10,296 nt of DNA. It comes from Chloroflexota bacterium (GTDB lineage Bacteria; Chloroflexota; Anaerolineae; Anaerolineales; Villigracilaceae). Below are positions 1 through 5,832 of this stretch, one piece after another. How positions within the stretch are numbered: the stretch's first letter is position 1; every line of letters starts with the position of its first letter. The stretch covers positions 1 through 10,296 of the forward strand of contig JACPVB010000173.1 in the NCBI GenBank assembly GCA_016191985.1, given 5' to 3'. The notes beneath the pieces are model-generated. The model saw only the letters and a program-made list of their open reading frames with translations, ran no database searches and was not told where the DNA came from. The position numbers and the translations under genes are program-made.

Positions 1-219
1 GATTCAGATACGAACTTCGAGCTTGGCTCCCAATATGATGAAAAAGGCGACCAGCTCCAACTCGTCATGCTCATCATGGCGCTTGGCCTTGCGCTTGCCG
101 CCTGGGGCTCTCTGCTTGGCGCGGAAAGCAACATGCGCATCTTGTTCTCCCTCTTCGGTCTAATCACCTTCATCGCCGGACTTATCGTTTATTTCTTCAT
201 GGTCCCAGTCATCGCCTAG
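1..219 (+). CDS. C-terminal part of an integral membrane protein (partial)
   Basis: Frame 1 is open from the window edge to a TAG at 217-219, giving 72 residues with the N-terminus outside the window. The visible part starts with a short acidic/polar stretch (about residues 1-20). Two hydrophobic segments follow, at about 21-40 and 46-71, separated by a short polar turn with Glu-Ser-Asn, so this is the end of a membrane protein whose last helix runs almost to the C-terminus. A strong terminator follows 15 bp downstream, so it is the last gene of its unit. Too little is present to name a family. The hydrophobic pattern and the terminator support a real coding end. Confidence 0.65.
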   Translation, partial: DSDTNFELGSQYDEKGDQLQLVMLIMALGLALAAWGSLLGAESNMRILFSLFGLITFIAGLIVYFFMVPVIA

Positions 220-234
220 GCATAGACAGAAAAC

Positions 235-268
235 AAAAGGCGCGCCTCTAACAGGGTGCGCCTTTTTT
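235..268 (+). terminator. Rho-independent terminator of the partial membrane gene
   Basis: Arms AAAAGGCGC (235-243) and GCGCCTTTT (258-266) pair perfectly. CC/GG can pair further inside the loop, and a run of six T (263-268) follows. It lies just after the stop at 219 and upstream of the next promoter. Confidence 0.85.
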
Positions 269-314
269 ATCGGAAATTTCATCGAACTGTCCGAGGCATT
301 TTTTTCAATCTCGT

Positions 315-323
315 TGGTATAAT
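315..323 (+). promoter_or_regulatory. Extended -10 promoter (TGGTATAAT) of the DUF1684 gene
   Basis: A perfect TATAAT (318-323) is preceded by TG plus one base, which is the extended -10 form and can act without a good -35. I see no convincing -35. The ATG at 330 is only 6 nt downstream of the hexamer, so the predicted start of transcription falls on or next to the start codon. No Shine-Dalgarno sequence is present. This suggests a leaderless mRNA. Confidence 0.65.
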
Positions 324-329
324 AACAAC

Positions 330-1157
330 ATGACACCACAAACCTATCGTCAAACGATCAATGAATGGCGCAAGGAACGCAACGAAACCATCCGCAAGGA
401 AAATGGATGGCTCGCCCTTTCCGGTCTCTACTGGCTGAAGCTTGGAAAAAACCAAATTGGCTCGGAGCCAAAATCCGAAGTCCAATTGCCGGAGCGTGTT
501 CCAGCGAATATTGGGTACTTTGATTACAACGGCAGGTCGGTCACCTTCCGCGCAGCTGCCGGCCAAAAGGTGCAGGTCAACGACAAGCAGACTGATTTTG
601 CCATCCTGCAACCTGATATATCGGAAAACCCCAGCTACATCAAACTGGAGGATATCCAACTCGTCATCATTCAACGCGGCAATCGGATGGGCGTCCGCAT
701 GTGGGACAACCAACGCGAGGAACGCCGCTCCTTCCCCGCCCGCACCTGGTACGACATCGACGAAAAGTTTCGCATCGCTGGGACATACACCGCTTACGAA
801 CGCCCCAAAATGGCTTACTTCCCCGATATCACAGGTGAAAAATCCGAATTCCCCGTGGATGGATATTTGTCGTTTGAATTCGAGAGCCATCACTACCAAC
901 TGGACATCAACAAGGAAGATGACGGCACGCTCTTCATCCGCTTTTGGGACCCCACCAGCAAGGAAGCATCCTACCCCACTGGCCGCTACCTGATTGCGGA
1001 CTTGGAATCCGACGGCAAAATCTTCCTCGACTTCAACAAAGCCTACAACCCGCCCTGCGCCTTTACCGACTTTGCCACCTGCGTCTTCGCCCCCGAACAA
1101 AACCATTTGGATTTCAACGTAACAGCCGGTGAAACCTATAACCGCCACGAGCACTAA
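330..1157 (+). CDS. DUF1684 family protein
   Basis: A 275-aa soluble protein with no signal peptide or membrane segment. It matches what I know of the DUF1684 family (uncharacterised, widespread in bacteria). The N-terminus has a W-R-x-x-R region followed by a conserved Trp-Leu-Ala-Leu-Ser-Gly-Leu-Tyr-Trp-Leu block at about 30-39. The middle is rich in beta-strand-like sequence. The most diagnostic part is near the C-terminus (about 235-262): Phe-Asn-Lys-Ala-Tyr-Asn-Pro-Pro-Cys-Ala-Phe-Thr, then a second Cys and a Pro-Glu-Gln-Asn. No enzyme activity is firmly established for the family, so no function is assigned. The length is normal. The start at 330 fits the N-terminal family block and the extended -10 just upstream. 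It is a single-gene unit, closed by a terminator shared with the convergent ECF operon. A long antisense reading frame (279-1163, minus) is a shadow of this gene. Confidence 0.88.
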   Translation: MTPQTYRQTINEWRKERNETIRKENGWLALSGLYWLKLGKNQIGSEPKSEVQLPERVPANIGYFDYNGRSVTFRAAAGQKVQVNDKQTDFAILQPDISENPSYIKLEDIQLVIIQRGNRMGVRMWDNQREERRSFPARTWYDIDEKFRIAGTYTAYERPKMAYFPDITGEKSEFPVDGYLSFEFESHHYQLDINKEDDGTLFIRFWDPTSKEASYPTGRYLIADLESDGKIFLDFNKAYNPPCAFTDFATCVFAPEQNHLDFNVTAGETYNRHEH

Positions 1158-1161
1158 AATC

Positions 1162-1193
1162 AAAACCGCCGCATTTCGCGGCGGTTGTTTTTT
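1162..1193. terminator. Bidirectional terminator between DUF1684 and ecfT
   Basis: CCGCCGC (1166-1172) and GCGGCGG (1178-1184) form a GC-rich stem around the loop ATTTC, extended by AA/TT. On the plus strand it is followed by TTGTTTTTT; on the minus strand by TTTTGATTTT. The plus-strand T-run overlaps the stop codon of the ECF T gene (1192-1194), so both convergent units end here. Confidence 0.9.
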
Positions 1194-2064
1194 AGGGGAA
1201 CATGTTTATCAACGCTTCTGGGACCCAAAACGCACCATGTCCAAAAGAGCCAACCACAATCGAAGCGGCCAATATCAGCACCCCAAAGACAATCAATATC
1301 CTATCGCGGAATTGATAGGTCAACACATCCAGCCATGTGCGCGGACCAACACCAAAGGCGCGCAAGTCCATCGCATCGATAATATCCTCGCTTGAGATAA
1401 TGGCATGGATCGTCACAGGCACAAAGATCGGCCCCAGCTTGCGCACCTGCTGAATAATTCCGCCGCTGATCTTGTCCAATTCGTAACCGCGCGCTCGTTG
1501 GGCATCCATCGTCAGTTGGAAATCCCTGCCAAAAGTCGGGATGAAGCGCATGGTTAAATCCATGGCGTAGGCAAATTTATCGGGAAGGCCAACCCCTTTA
1601 AAGGTGATGCCATACAAGGATGGGTTCAGCGAATACGGAATGAGGATCGTCATCACCGCTATGCTCGAAACACGAACCAATTGGCTGACGGCGAAGAAGG
1701 CCCGTTCCACGGTCACCTTCAAAACAGGCGTCCAACCGAGGATGGAAAAAGAAGCCCTGAATTCACGGATCAAATGCTCTTCCTTGTATAGTTCAGTACC
1801 GCCGCGGCCAGTAAGAAATGTGAGAATTGCAAAGAAGAAAACAAAACCCACAATGAATAAAAATGCCCGTCGGATCTCGTGCCATTTCACCCCTGAGGTC
1901 AATAAGACAAACATGGCGATCACAAAAAATGGCAGTAGGAAGCGCACATCCCAAAATGAAAGGGTCGAGAACAGGAAGCACGCATAGAAAATCACCCACG
2001 CGCGCGGGTCAAAGGATTGGATGAGGGAATTTTCCCGTTTACGATAACGCCAGGCGACTAACAT
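1192..2064 (-). CDS. ECF transporter transmembrane (T) component
   Basis: A 290-aa membrane protein, the EcfT scaffold that couples the cytoplasmic ATPases to the substrate-binding S component in an energy-coupling factor vitamin/metal importer. Hydrophobic segments lie at about 25-57 (two helices), 67-85, 123-143 and 254-274. The long cytoplasmic coupling region (about 150-250) carries the family's two short motifs: Ala-Arg-Gly at 191-193 (context AQRARGYE) and a diverged second motif, Arg-Ala-Phe-Gly at 235-238. These arginine motifs contact the ATPase grooves. It is the last gene of an ATPase-S-T operon. The start at 2064 has only a poor ribosome site (AAAGAACGG), and a palindromic repeat ends 13 bp upstream, so expression may depend on the upstream genes or have been changed by that insertion. 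Substrate unknown. Confidence 0.9.
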   Translation of the reverse strand: MLVAWRYRKRENSLIQSFDPRAWVIFYACFLFSTLSFWDVRFLLPFFVIAMFVLLTSGVKWHEIRRAFLFIVGFVFFFAILTFLTGRGGTELYKEEHLIREFRASFSILGWTPVLKVTVERAFFAVSQLVRVSSIAVMTILIPYSLNPSLYGITFKGVGLPDKFAYAMDLTMRFIPTFGRDFQLTMDAQRARGYELDKISGGIIQQVRKLGPIFVPVTIHAIISSEDIIDAMDLRAFGVGPRTWLDVLTYQFRDRILIVFGVLILAASIVVGSFGHGAFWVPEALINMFP

Positions 2065-2077
2065 ATAAACCGTTCTT

Positions 2078-2162
2078 TGTCATTGCGAGGAGCGCACTTG
2101 CGACGAAGCAATCGCCTCATATCAGGAGGTTGCTTCGGGCAAAAAACGCCCTCGCAATGACA
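2078..2162. repeat. 85-bp palindromic repeat (TCATTGCGAGG family, MITE/REP-like)
   Basis: The ends are perfect 13-bp inverted repeats: TGTCATTGCGAGG (2078-2090) and CCTCGCAATGACA (2150-2162). A second nested pair, CGAAGCAA (2104-2111) and TTGCTTCG (2130-2137), surrounds a CCTC/GAGG core. The whole can fold into one long hairpin. From memory, intergenic repeats with TCATTGCGAGG ends and an inner GAAGCAAT are common in several bacterial phyla, including Chloroflexota. It sits between the S and T genes of the ECF operon and leaves only 7 bp to the S stop and 13 bp to the T start. It has no coding capacity, so if mobile it is non-autonomous. Confidence 0.85.
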
Positions 2163-2169
2163 TATAAAT

Positions 2170-3123
2170 TTATCTACCAGACTGTGTCCGTGTGGATTTG
2201 TACGCGACAACCAGCATCGGCACGAGGATGGCGGCGAAGATCAGGTTCGGACCGGCAGCGGGCAGGAACTCACCCACGATGGCGGCGGCAAGGCTGAACC
2301 CGTTGATCCAAATATCCGAAAGCGCGGCAAAGAGCAACCCAATGATATTGCCCAACATGCCCCAGGTGACGGCGGTTGCCACATCTTCGTTATCTTTGAA
2401 GAAGTAACGCACGGCAAAGATCAGCACAAACCCGACGAGGATGGCGATACCCGCAAAGAGCGAGATTTGCGCATCGCCAAAAATACCGTTATCCACGTCG
2501 AAGAATAACATGTTGGGCTGGTCGCGGTTCAGGAAGAACAGGAGAGCCGTGAGGACAGCTAACGCGCCGCTGATGTAAAGCACGGTATCCATGCTCTTCT
2601 TCTTATCGGAGAACAGCATCCACATGCCGGAGACGAGGCCGATCAGGCCGTTGCCAATGCTCCACTGCGGGGAGAGGCCGAAGCCCGTCAACGCGTCGCC
2701 AAACATGTTGCCGACCGCGCCCGTGAAGAAGCCCACAACAGGGCCAAAGGCAAAACCGAAGAACATTGGGATCGCAATGGCAGGGCGGAGCGCAACCTGG
2801 CTAAGTGAAGGCACGGCAAAGACAGTTCCATTGAACAGCCAGGAGAACACCGCATACAACGCCGCGCCGATGGCCATCCACACCACTTCGCGGGTGCCCA
2901 CTTCCCAGGCCTTGTTTTCCTTCGTCATGTAATAGGCTGCGAAAGCGAGCGCAAGGCCGATGAGCACAAACACGAAGCGTGAGACCACACTCGATTGATC
3001 CACAGAGAAATTAAATAATGCGCCTTCGGTGGGTTCCTGTGCGCCCAGCACAAACATGATTACGCCGAACAAGGCAAGTACAACAACGAGAAAAATCAAA
3101 ACGTTCTGCAATTTCTTATCCAT
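2170..3123 (-). CDS. ECF transporter substrate-binding (S) component, substrate unknown
   Basis: A 317-aa polytopic membrane protein. I start it at the ATG at 3123 because AAAGGAGA (3133-3140) lies just upstream; a further upstream ATG at 3162 would run back through the hairpin repeat. Hydrophobic segments appear at about 8-27, 48-66, 80-96, 116-137, 155-171, 181-198, 219-240, 252-270 and 290-308. The S-component character is clearest at about 113-143: Arg-Pro-Ala-Ile-Ala-Ile-Pro followed by Phe-Gly-Pro-Val-Val-Gly and Gly-Asn-Met-Phe-Gly-Asp. This resembles the vitamin-type S proteins (riboflavin or thiamine-precursor families). Canonical S proteins are about 180-200 aa with six helices; this one is markedly longer, with two extra N-terminal helices and a longer C-terminal half. 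It lies between the ATPase and T genes. No riboswitch or biosynthetic neighbour reveals the ligand. Confidence 0.82.
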   Translation of the reverse strand: MDKKLQNVLIFLVVVLALFGVIMFVLGAQEPTEGALFNFSVDQSSVVSRFVFVLIGLALAFAAYYMTKENKAWEVGTREVVWMAIGAALYAVFSWLFNGTVFAVPSLSQVALRPAIAIPMFFGFAFGPVVGFFTGAVGNMFGDALTGFGLSPQWSIGNGLIGLVSGMWMLFSDKKKSMDTVLYISGALAVLTALLFFLNRDQPNMLFFDVDNGIFGDAQISLFAGIAILVGFVLIFAVRYFFKDNEDVATAVTWGMLGNIIGLLFAALSDIWINGFSLAAAIVGEFLPAAGPNLIFAAILVPMLVVAYKSTRTQSGR

Positions 3124-3152
3124 TTTTACTTCTCTCCTTTTTATTTTGGACT

Positions 3153-3193
3153 GCACCAGCAAGCTGGTGCCTGTTGCGGCAGCAAGCTGCCGC
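3153..3193 (-). repeat. Tandem hairpin repeat with CTTG tetraloops between ecfA and ecfS
   Basis: Two adjacent perfect hairpins are separated by 5 nt: GCACCAG/CTGGTGC (3153-3159 with 3164-3170) and GCGGCAG/CTGCCGC (3176-3182 with 3187-3193). On the plus strand both loops are CAAG, so in the minus-strand operon transcript both are G-CUUG-C, a known unusually stable tetraloop. The shared core CAGCAAGCTG suggests duplication or a repeat family. The hairpins occupy most of the gap between the ATPase stop (3204) and the S ribosome site, where they could affect mRNA stability or the ratio of the two products. Confidence 0.75.
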
Positions 3194-3203
3194 GCTCCAG
3201 AGT

Positions 3204-4817
3204 TTAAATATGCGCCAACGCCTCTGCTCTCATAAACCTGCCCGTCGCGCCGAGTCGCTTGAGGTTGAGAGCCAGCAGCGAGGTGGGAATGAGGCGGTTG
3301 GCTTTGAGTCGATCAAAGTCGCGGAGCACATCCTGCGGTTTTCCATCGGCAACGAGTCTCCCATCATTGACCATCAAGACACGATTGGCGTAAATGGCCG
3401 CGAGATCAACATCATGAGTGATGAAAAGGATCGCCTCGAACGCAGGCAGTTGCAGGATCGAATCCATGAAGTTCATGTAATTCTGATAATCCTGTCCCGC
3501 GGTGGGTTCATCCATCACCAGAATGCGGGAACGCATGGCAAGGATGGCCGCAATACTCACGCGCTTTTGCTGGCCGAACGAAAGGGCCAGCGGCGGGTCG
3601 TTCTCTTTTTCAGAAAGGTTCACGATCTTAAGCGCCTCTTTCACCTCCAGTTCGATCTGTTCTTTGGTGTGTTTCATGTTTATCGGGCCAAATGCCAGCT
3701 CGTCATGAACGGTCGGCGCAAACAGCATATGGCTCGGGCTTTGAAACACATACCCCAGCGTCCGCGCGATCTGGGCAACACTTGCCTCGCGCGTATCATG
3801 ACCATCCACCAGCACCCTGCCCGATTTGGGCTTGAGCAACCCGATGGCATGTTTTACAAAAGTTGTTTTGCCCGCCCCATTGGGGCCAAGCACCGCGATC
3901 ACATCTCCGCGATTGATTTCAAGATTGATCCCATGCAGCACTTCATGTTCGACATCATAGCCGAACGCCACATTTTCAAATTTGACCAGCGCCTCTTTTT
4001 CCCCTTTGCCTGCCGCGCCGGGCAGGACTTTAATCTCCGCTGGGGCAGGGTCCTGCTTCGCGCGTTCGACAATTTCCTCTGCCGATATTTTCACTTCGCG
4101 ATAGTTCACTACTTTTGATAACCCCGCAATATCTCCAAGGTAACGTATCCCTCCCTCGCTCATGAACATCACCCGCTCCGGGTGGATGCGCAGCACATCC
4201 TCCACGCGATGCTCCACCATCAACACGGACAAGCCCTGGTCCGCCAGCGCGCGGACGGCGTCCAACGTGTCCTGCGCGGAGGCAGGGTCGAGGCTGGCGA
4301 GCGGTTCATCCAACAGCAAAATGGACGGGCGCATGGCCAGCACACCCGCGAGCGCCACTTTTTGCTTTTCGCCGCCTGAAAGATTGAACGTCTCCCGATA
4401 GCGTAAATCGGAAATTTTCAAGAAATCAAGTGCCTCGTCCACGCGCTTGAAAATTTCCTCGCGCGGCATCCCAAGATTCTCCAGACCAAAAGCCACCTCG
4501 TTGATGACCTTTGTGCCGAGGATTTGCCGCTCGGGGTCTTGCAGCACGGTACCAATCTTTTGCGAGATTTGTGAAAGTTTCCAATCCTTTACTTCCTCGC
4601 CAAAGACAAGCACCCGCCCGTTGATTTCCCCTTTATATGAACGTGGGATCAAGCCATTGATCGCGCGGATGAGGGTGGTCTTGCCGCACCCACTGGCTCC
4701 CGCAATTAAAAGGACCTCCCCCGGCTTTGCTTCAAATGAAATACTCTGGATGGCAGCGCCTTGACGGTCGCGGTAACGAAAGGACAGGTTTTCTACTACA
4801 AGGGGAGTTTCATTCAT
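3204..4817 (-). CDS. ECF transporter double ATPase (two fused ABC domains)
   Basis: A 537-aa protein with two complete ABC ATPase domains, equivalent to EcfA1 and EcfA2 fused, as in YkoD-like proteins. It powers import through the T and S components encoded downstream. Domain 1 has Walker A GASGCGKTT (40-48), Q-loop Gln93, signature LSGGEK (146-151), Walker B ILLLDE (166-171) and switch His203. Domain 2 has Walker A GPNGAGKTT (311-319), Q-loop Gln359, signature LSFGQQ (412-417), Walker B ILVMDE (432-437) and His468. The linker at about 240-275 is Ala/Glu/Lys-rich. All catalytic residues are present in both halves; the second signature has Phe for Gly, which is common in ECF ATPases. It is the first gene of the operon and has its own promoter. 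The ATG at 4817 lacks a clear Shine-Dalgarno sequence and overlaps the end of a 14-codon upstream frame. A 314-aa plus-strand frame (3174-4118) is its shadow. Confidence 0.95.
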   Translation of the reverse strand: MNETPLVVENLSFRYRDRQGAAIQSISFEAKPGEVLLIAGASGCGKTTLIRAINGLIPRSYKGEINGRVLVFGEEVKDWKLSQISQKIGTVLQDPERQILGTKVINEVAFGLENLGMPREEIFKRVDEALDFLKISDLRYRETFNLSGGEKQKVALAGVLAMRPSILLLDEPLASLDPASAQDTLDAVRALADQGLSVLMVEHRVEDVLRIHPERVMFMSEGGIRYLGDIAGLSKVVNYREVKISAEEIVERAKQDPAPAEIKVLPGAAGKGEKEALVKFENVAFGYDVEHEVLHGINLEINRGDVIAVLGPNGAGKTTFVKHAIGLLKPKSGRVLVDGHDTREASVAQIARTLGYVFQSPSHMLFAPTVHDELAFGPINMKHTKEQIELEVKEALKIVNLSEKENDPPLALSFGQQKRVSIAAILAMRSRILVMDEPTAGQDYQNYMNFMDSILQLPAFEAILFITHDVDLAAIYANRVLMVNDGRLVADGKPQDVLRDFDRLKANRLIPTSLLALNLKRLGATGRFMRAEALAHI

Positions 4818-4854
4818 GGACTGTTTTCGGCGCTCTCGGAATTTTGGAATTCAT
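4810..4854 (-). other. Possible leader peptide ORF overlapping the ECF ATPase start
   Basis: ATG at 4854 opens a 14-codon frame (M-N-S-K-I-P-R-A-P-K-T-V-H-E) that ends in a TGA at 4812-4810, overlapping the ATPase ATG (4817-4815) out of frame. AGGAG (4867-4863) is 8 nt before this ATG, whereas the ATPase ATG has no obvious ribosome site. That arrangement is typical of translational coupling. The weakness is that the predicted transcription start (about 4860) would leave AGGAG outside the mRNA. No similarity to any known leader peptide is recognised. Confidence 0.25.
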
Positions 4855-4867
4855 ACACTTAACTCCT

Positions 4868-4896
4868 ATTATCAAGACAACAAATGGGAATGTCAA
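4868..4896 (-). promoter_or_regulatory. Sigma70-type promoter of the ECF operon
   Basis: On the minus strand TTGACA (4896-4891, perfect -35) is followed by a 17-nt spacer and GATAAT (4873-4868, five of six). Transcription should begin near 4860, about 43 nt before the ATPase ATG. The leader is too short for a TPP, FMN or cobalamin riboswitch, so no ligand can be inferred from regulation. Confidence 0.75.
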
Positions 4897-4933
4897 GTAG
4901 GAGATTGAGAGAGCAATCCATCCGCCACAAAAC

Positions 4934-4968
4934 GTCAGACACGGACGACTCGTTTTCCTGTAAAATCA
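4934..4968. repeat. Degenerate partial copy of the ACACGGA-type repeat
   Basis: GTCAGACACGGA (4934-4945) is identical to 5889-5900, ACACGGACGAC (4939-4949) is the exact reverse complement of 5941-5951, and GTAAAATCA (4960-4968) recurs in the 5865-5953 element. This looks like a shortened or decayed copy of the larger palindrome on the other side of the STAS-DsrE gene pair. Chance similarity is possible for such short words, but three matches in order make a relation likely. Confidence 0.4.
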
Positions 4969-5000
4969 ACCAAAGGGAAACTTAAACATGTCGCAGGGTT

Positions 5001-5028
5001 TTGTCAGCAACCGGAAACGGGTTAATTT
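5001..5028 (+). promoter_or_regulatory. Weak promoter candidate for the STAS-DsrE unit
   Basis: TTGTCA (5001-5006, five of six to the -35) is separated by 16 nt from TAATTT (5023-5028, a poor -10). It lies just upstream of the ribosome site of the gene at 5047. An alternative -10, TAAAAT (4961-4966), lacks a -35. Low certainty. Confidence 0.3.
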
Positions 5029-5046
5029 AGGAAAGGAAGGCGGATT

Positions 5047-5424
5047 ATGGAATACAAAATAGAGATCGAAGAATATGCAGATCAAAAGATGGTGCACACA
5101 TACATTGCGGGGACAATGTCGGAAAAAGAGCGAAATCGCATTGGCATGGAAACTGTCCACAAGATGAGGGAGAATCATCTATCCAAAGTCATTTGGGATA
5201 TCCGCGAAGCAGAATTGGATTACTCATTAATACATAGCCACCTGGTGGTATTAAATTTGGCGGCGTTGGGCATCAAGGGTGAGGACTCCATTGCTGTAAT
5301 CTACTTTCACAACAAGACACAGCACGAACACGCAAAAACCACCGCTCACAATAGAAACATTTTCAACCTTAATTATTTTGAAAATATTGAAGAAGGGATC
5401 GCCTGGCTGGCGGGTCGGAGATAA
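5047..5424 (+). CDS. Small STAS/SpoIIAA-like domain protein
   Basis: A 125-aa soluble protein with no signal peptide or membrane segment. The pattern resembles single-domain STAS/SpoIIAA-like proteins: an N-terminal beta-hairpin (about 1-22), a helix with many charged residues (25-42), a Lys-Val-Ile-Trp-Asp strand (48-52), a strand Ser-Ile-Ala-Val-Ile-Tyr-Phe (81-87), and a C-terminal helix ending Glu-Glu-Gly-Ile-Ala-Trp-Leu, as is usual where such proteins end. Proteins of this type often modulate partners or bind small ligands; no anti-anti-sigma phosphorylation serine can be assigned here, so no specific role is given. The start is supported by a purine-rich ribosome site (GGAAAGGAAGG, 5030-5040). 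The DsrE-family gene follows 16 bp later with its own ribosome site, so the two are probably co-transcribed. It looks more AT-rich than the transporter and threonine genes. Confidence 0.6.
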   Translation: MEYKIEIEEYADQKMVHTYIAGTMSEKERNRIGMETVHKMRENHLSKVIWDIREAELDYSLIHSHLVVLNLAALGIKGEDSIAVIYFHNKTQHEHAKTTAHNRNIFNLNYFENIEEGIAWLAGRR

Positions 5425-5440
5425 TTCATGGAGATTTCAA

Positions 5441-5800
5441 ATGGAAAACCGTAAAAAGATATTGTTCGTCATCAACGATGCCCCGTATGGGAATGAACGT
5501 CCCTACAACGCTTTTCGCCATGCCATGAATTTAGTTAAGCGCGAGGGAGTGCAGGTAAAGGTATTTTTGGTTGCCGACGGTGTGTTTTGCGCCCGCAAAG
5601 GTCAGACTACTCCGGATGGCTATTACAACCTGGAACGCATGGTCAAGTCACTGGCAAAGCGTGGGAAAGTCGCTACCTGAGGCACTTGCTGTCAGGCCCG
5701 AGGTCTCGGGCTGGAAGATTTGACGGAAGGCATGGAAATGGGCAATATGGATTTGCTCGGCGACTGGACCATCGAAGCGGACCAGGTAATTGTATATTGA
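5441..5800 (+). CDS. DsrE-family selenoprotein candidate (in-frame UGA read as Sec80)
   Basis: The frame runs from ATG 5441 (GGAG at 5430-5433, 7 nt spacing) to TGA 5798-5800, interrupted only by a TGA at 5678-5680, codon 80. Both sides are DsrE/DsrF-like (small sulfur-relay or thiol proteins). The N-terminal part has the family's Ile-Leu-Phe-Val-Ile-Asn-Asp-Ala-Pro-Tyr-Gly strand-loop, then Val-Phe-Leu-Val-Ala-Asp-Gly-Val and Gly-Tyr-Tyr-Asn-Leu-Glu-Arg. The part after the UGA has Gly-Thr-Cys-Cys-Gln-Ala-Arg-Gly-Leu and ends Ala-Asp-Gln-Val-Ile-Val-Tyr. Related proteins, as I recall them, have Cys-Gly-x-Cys followed by Ala-Arg-Gly here, so the UGA replaces the first Cys of CxxC, giving Sec80-Gly-Thr-Cys83. 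Read through, the length is 119 aa, normal for the family; stopped, it would be 79 aa without its redox site. A SECIS-like hairpin follows the UGA. Alternatives are a TGC-to-TGA nonsense mutation or sequencing error. Substrate unknown. Confidence 0.78.
5691..5714 (+). promoter_or_regulatory. Bacterial SECIS-like hairpin downstream of the in-frame UGA
   Basis: CCCGA (5697-5701) pairs with TCGGG (5706-5710) around the loop GGTC (5702-5705). With G5696 bulged, CAG (5693-5695) pairs with CTG (5711-5713) to lengthen the stem. The loop starts 21 nt after the UGA, within the usual 16-37 nt, and has G at its first two positions, as bacterial SECIS elements require. The apex reads AGGUCU in RNA, the same core as the SelB-binding loop of E. 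coli fdhF mRNA. The element lies inside the coding frame, as is normal in bacteria. Confidence 0.72.
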
Positions 5801-5832
5801 AGTCGATGACTGGAAGAGTGATTTAAGCCTTG

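Noticed and set aside
279..1163. Minus-strand open frame of 294 codons
   Set aside because: It is exactly antisense to the DUF1684 gene, which has clear family motifs and a promoter; the antisense protein resembles no family and has no ribosome site.
3174..4118. Plus-strand open frame of 314 codons
   Set aside because: Antisense to the ECF double ATPase, whose motifs are complete; the His/Arg-rich translation is a typical shadow.
4818..5046. Search for a TPP, FMN or cobalamin riboswitch before the ECF operon
   Set aside because: The predicted leader is only about 43 nt, and no conserved riboswitch core is visible further upstream.
5378..5680. A 100-codon frame ending at the TGA at 5680, taken as a complete protein or pseudogene
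   Set aside because: The first 21 codons overlap the upstream gene and precede the ribosome site; the in-frame continuation is DsrE-like and a SECIS-like hairpin is present, so read-through as Sec explains it better than a truncated gene.
5587..5826. Plus-strand 79-codon frame overlapping the DsrE gene, as possible evidence for a frameshift
   Set aside because: It is a different frame from the DsrE continuation; the C-terminal DsrE residues are in the original frame, so no frameshift is needed.
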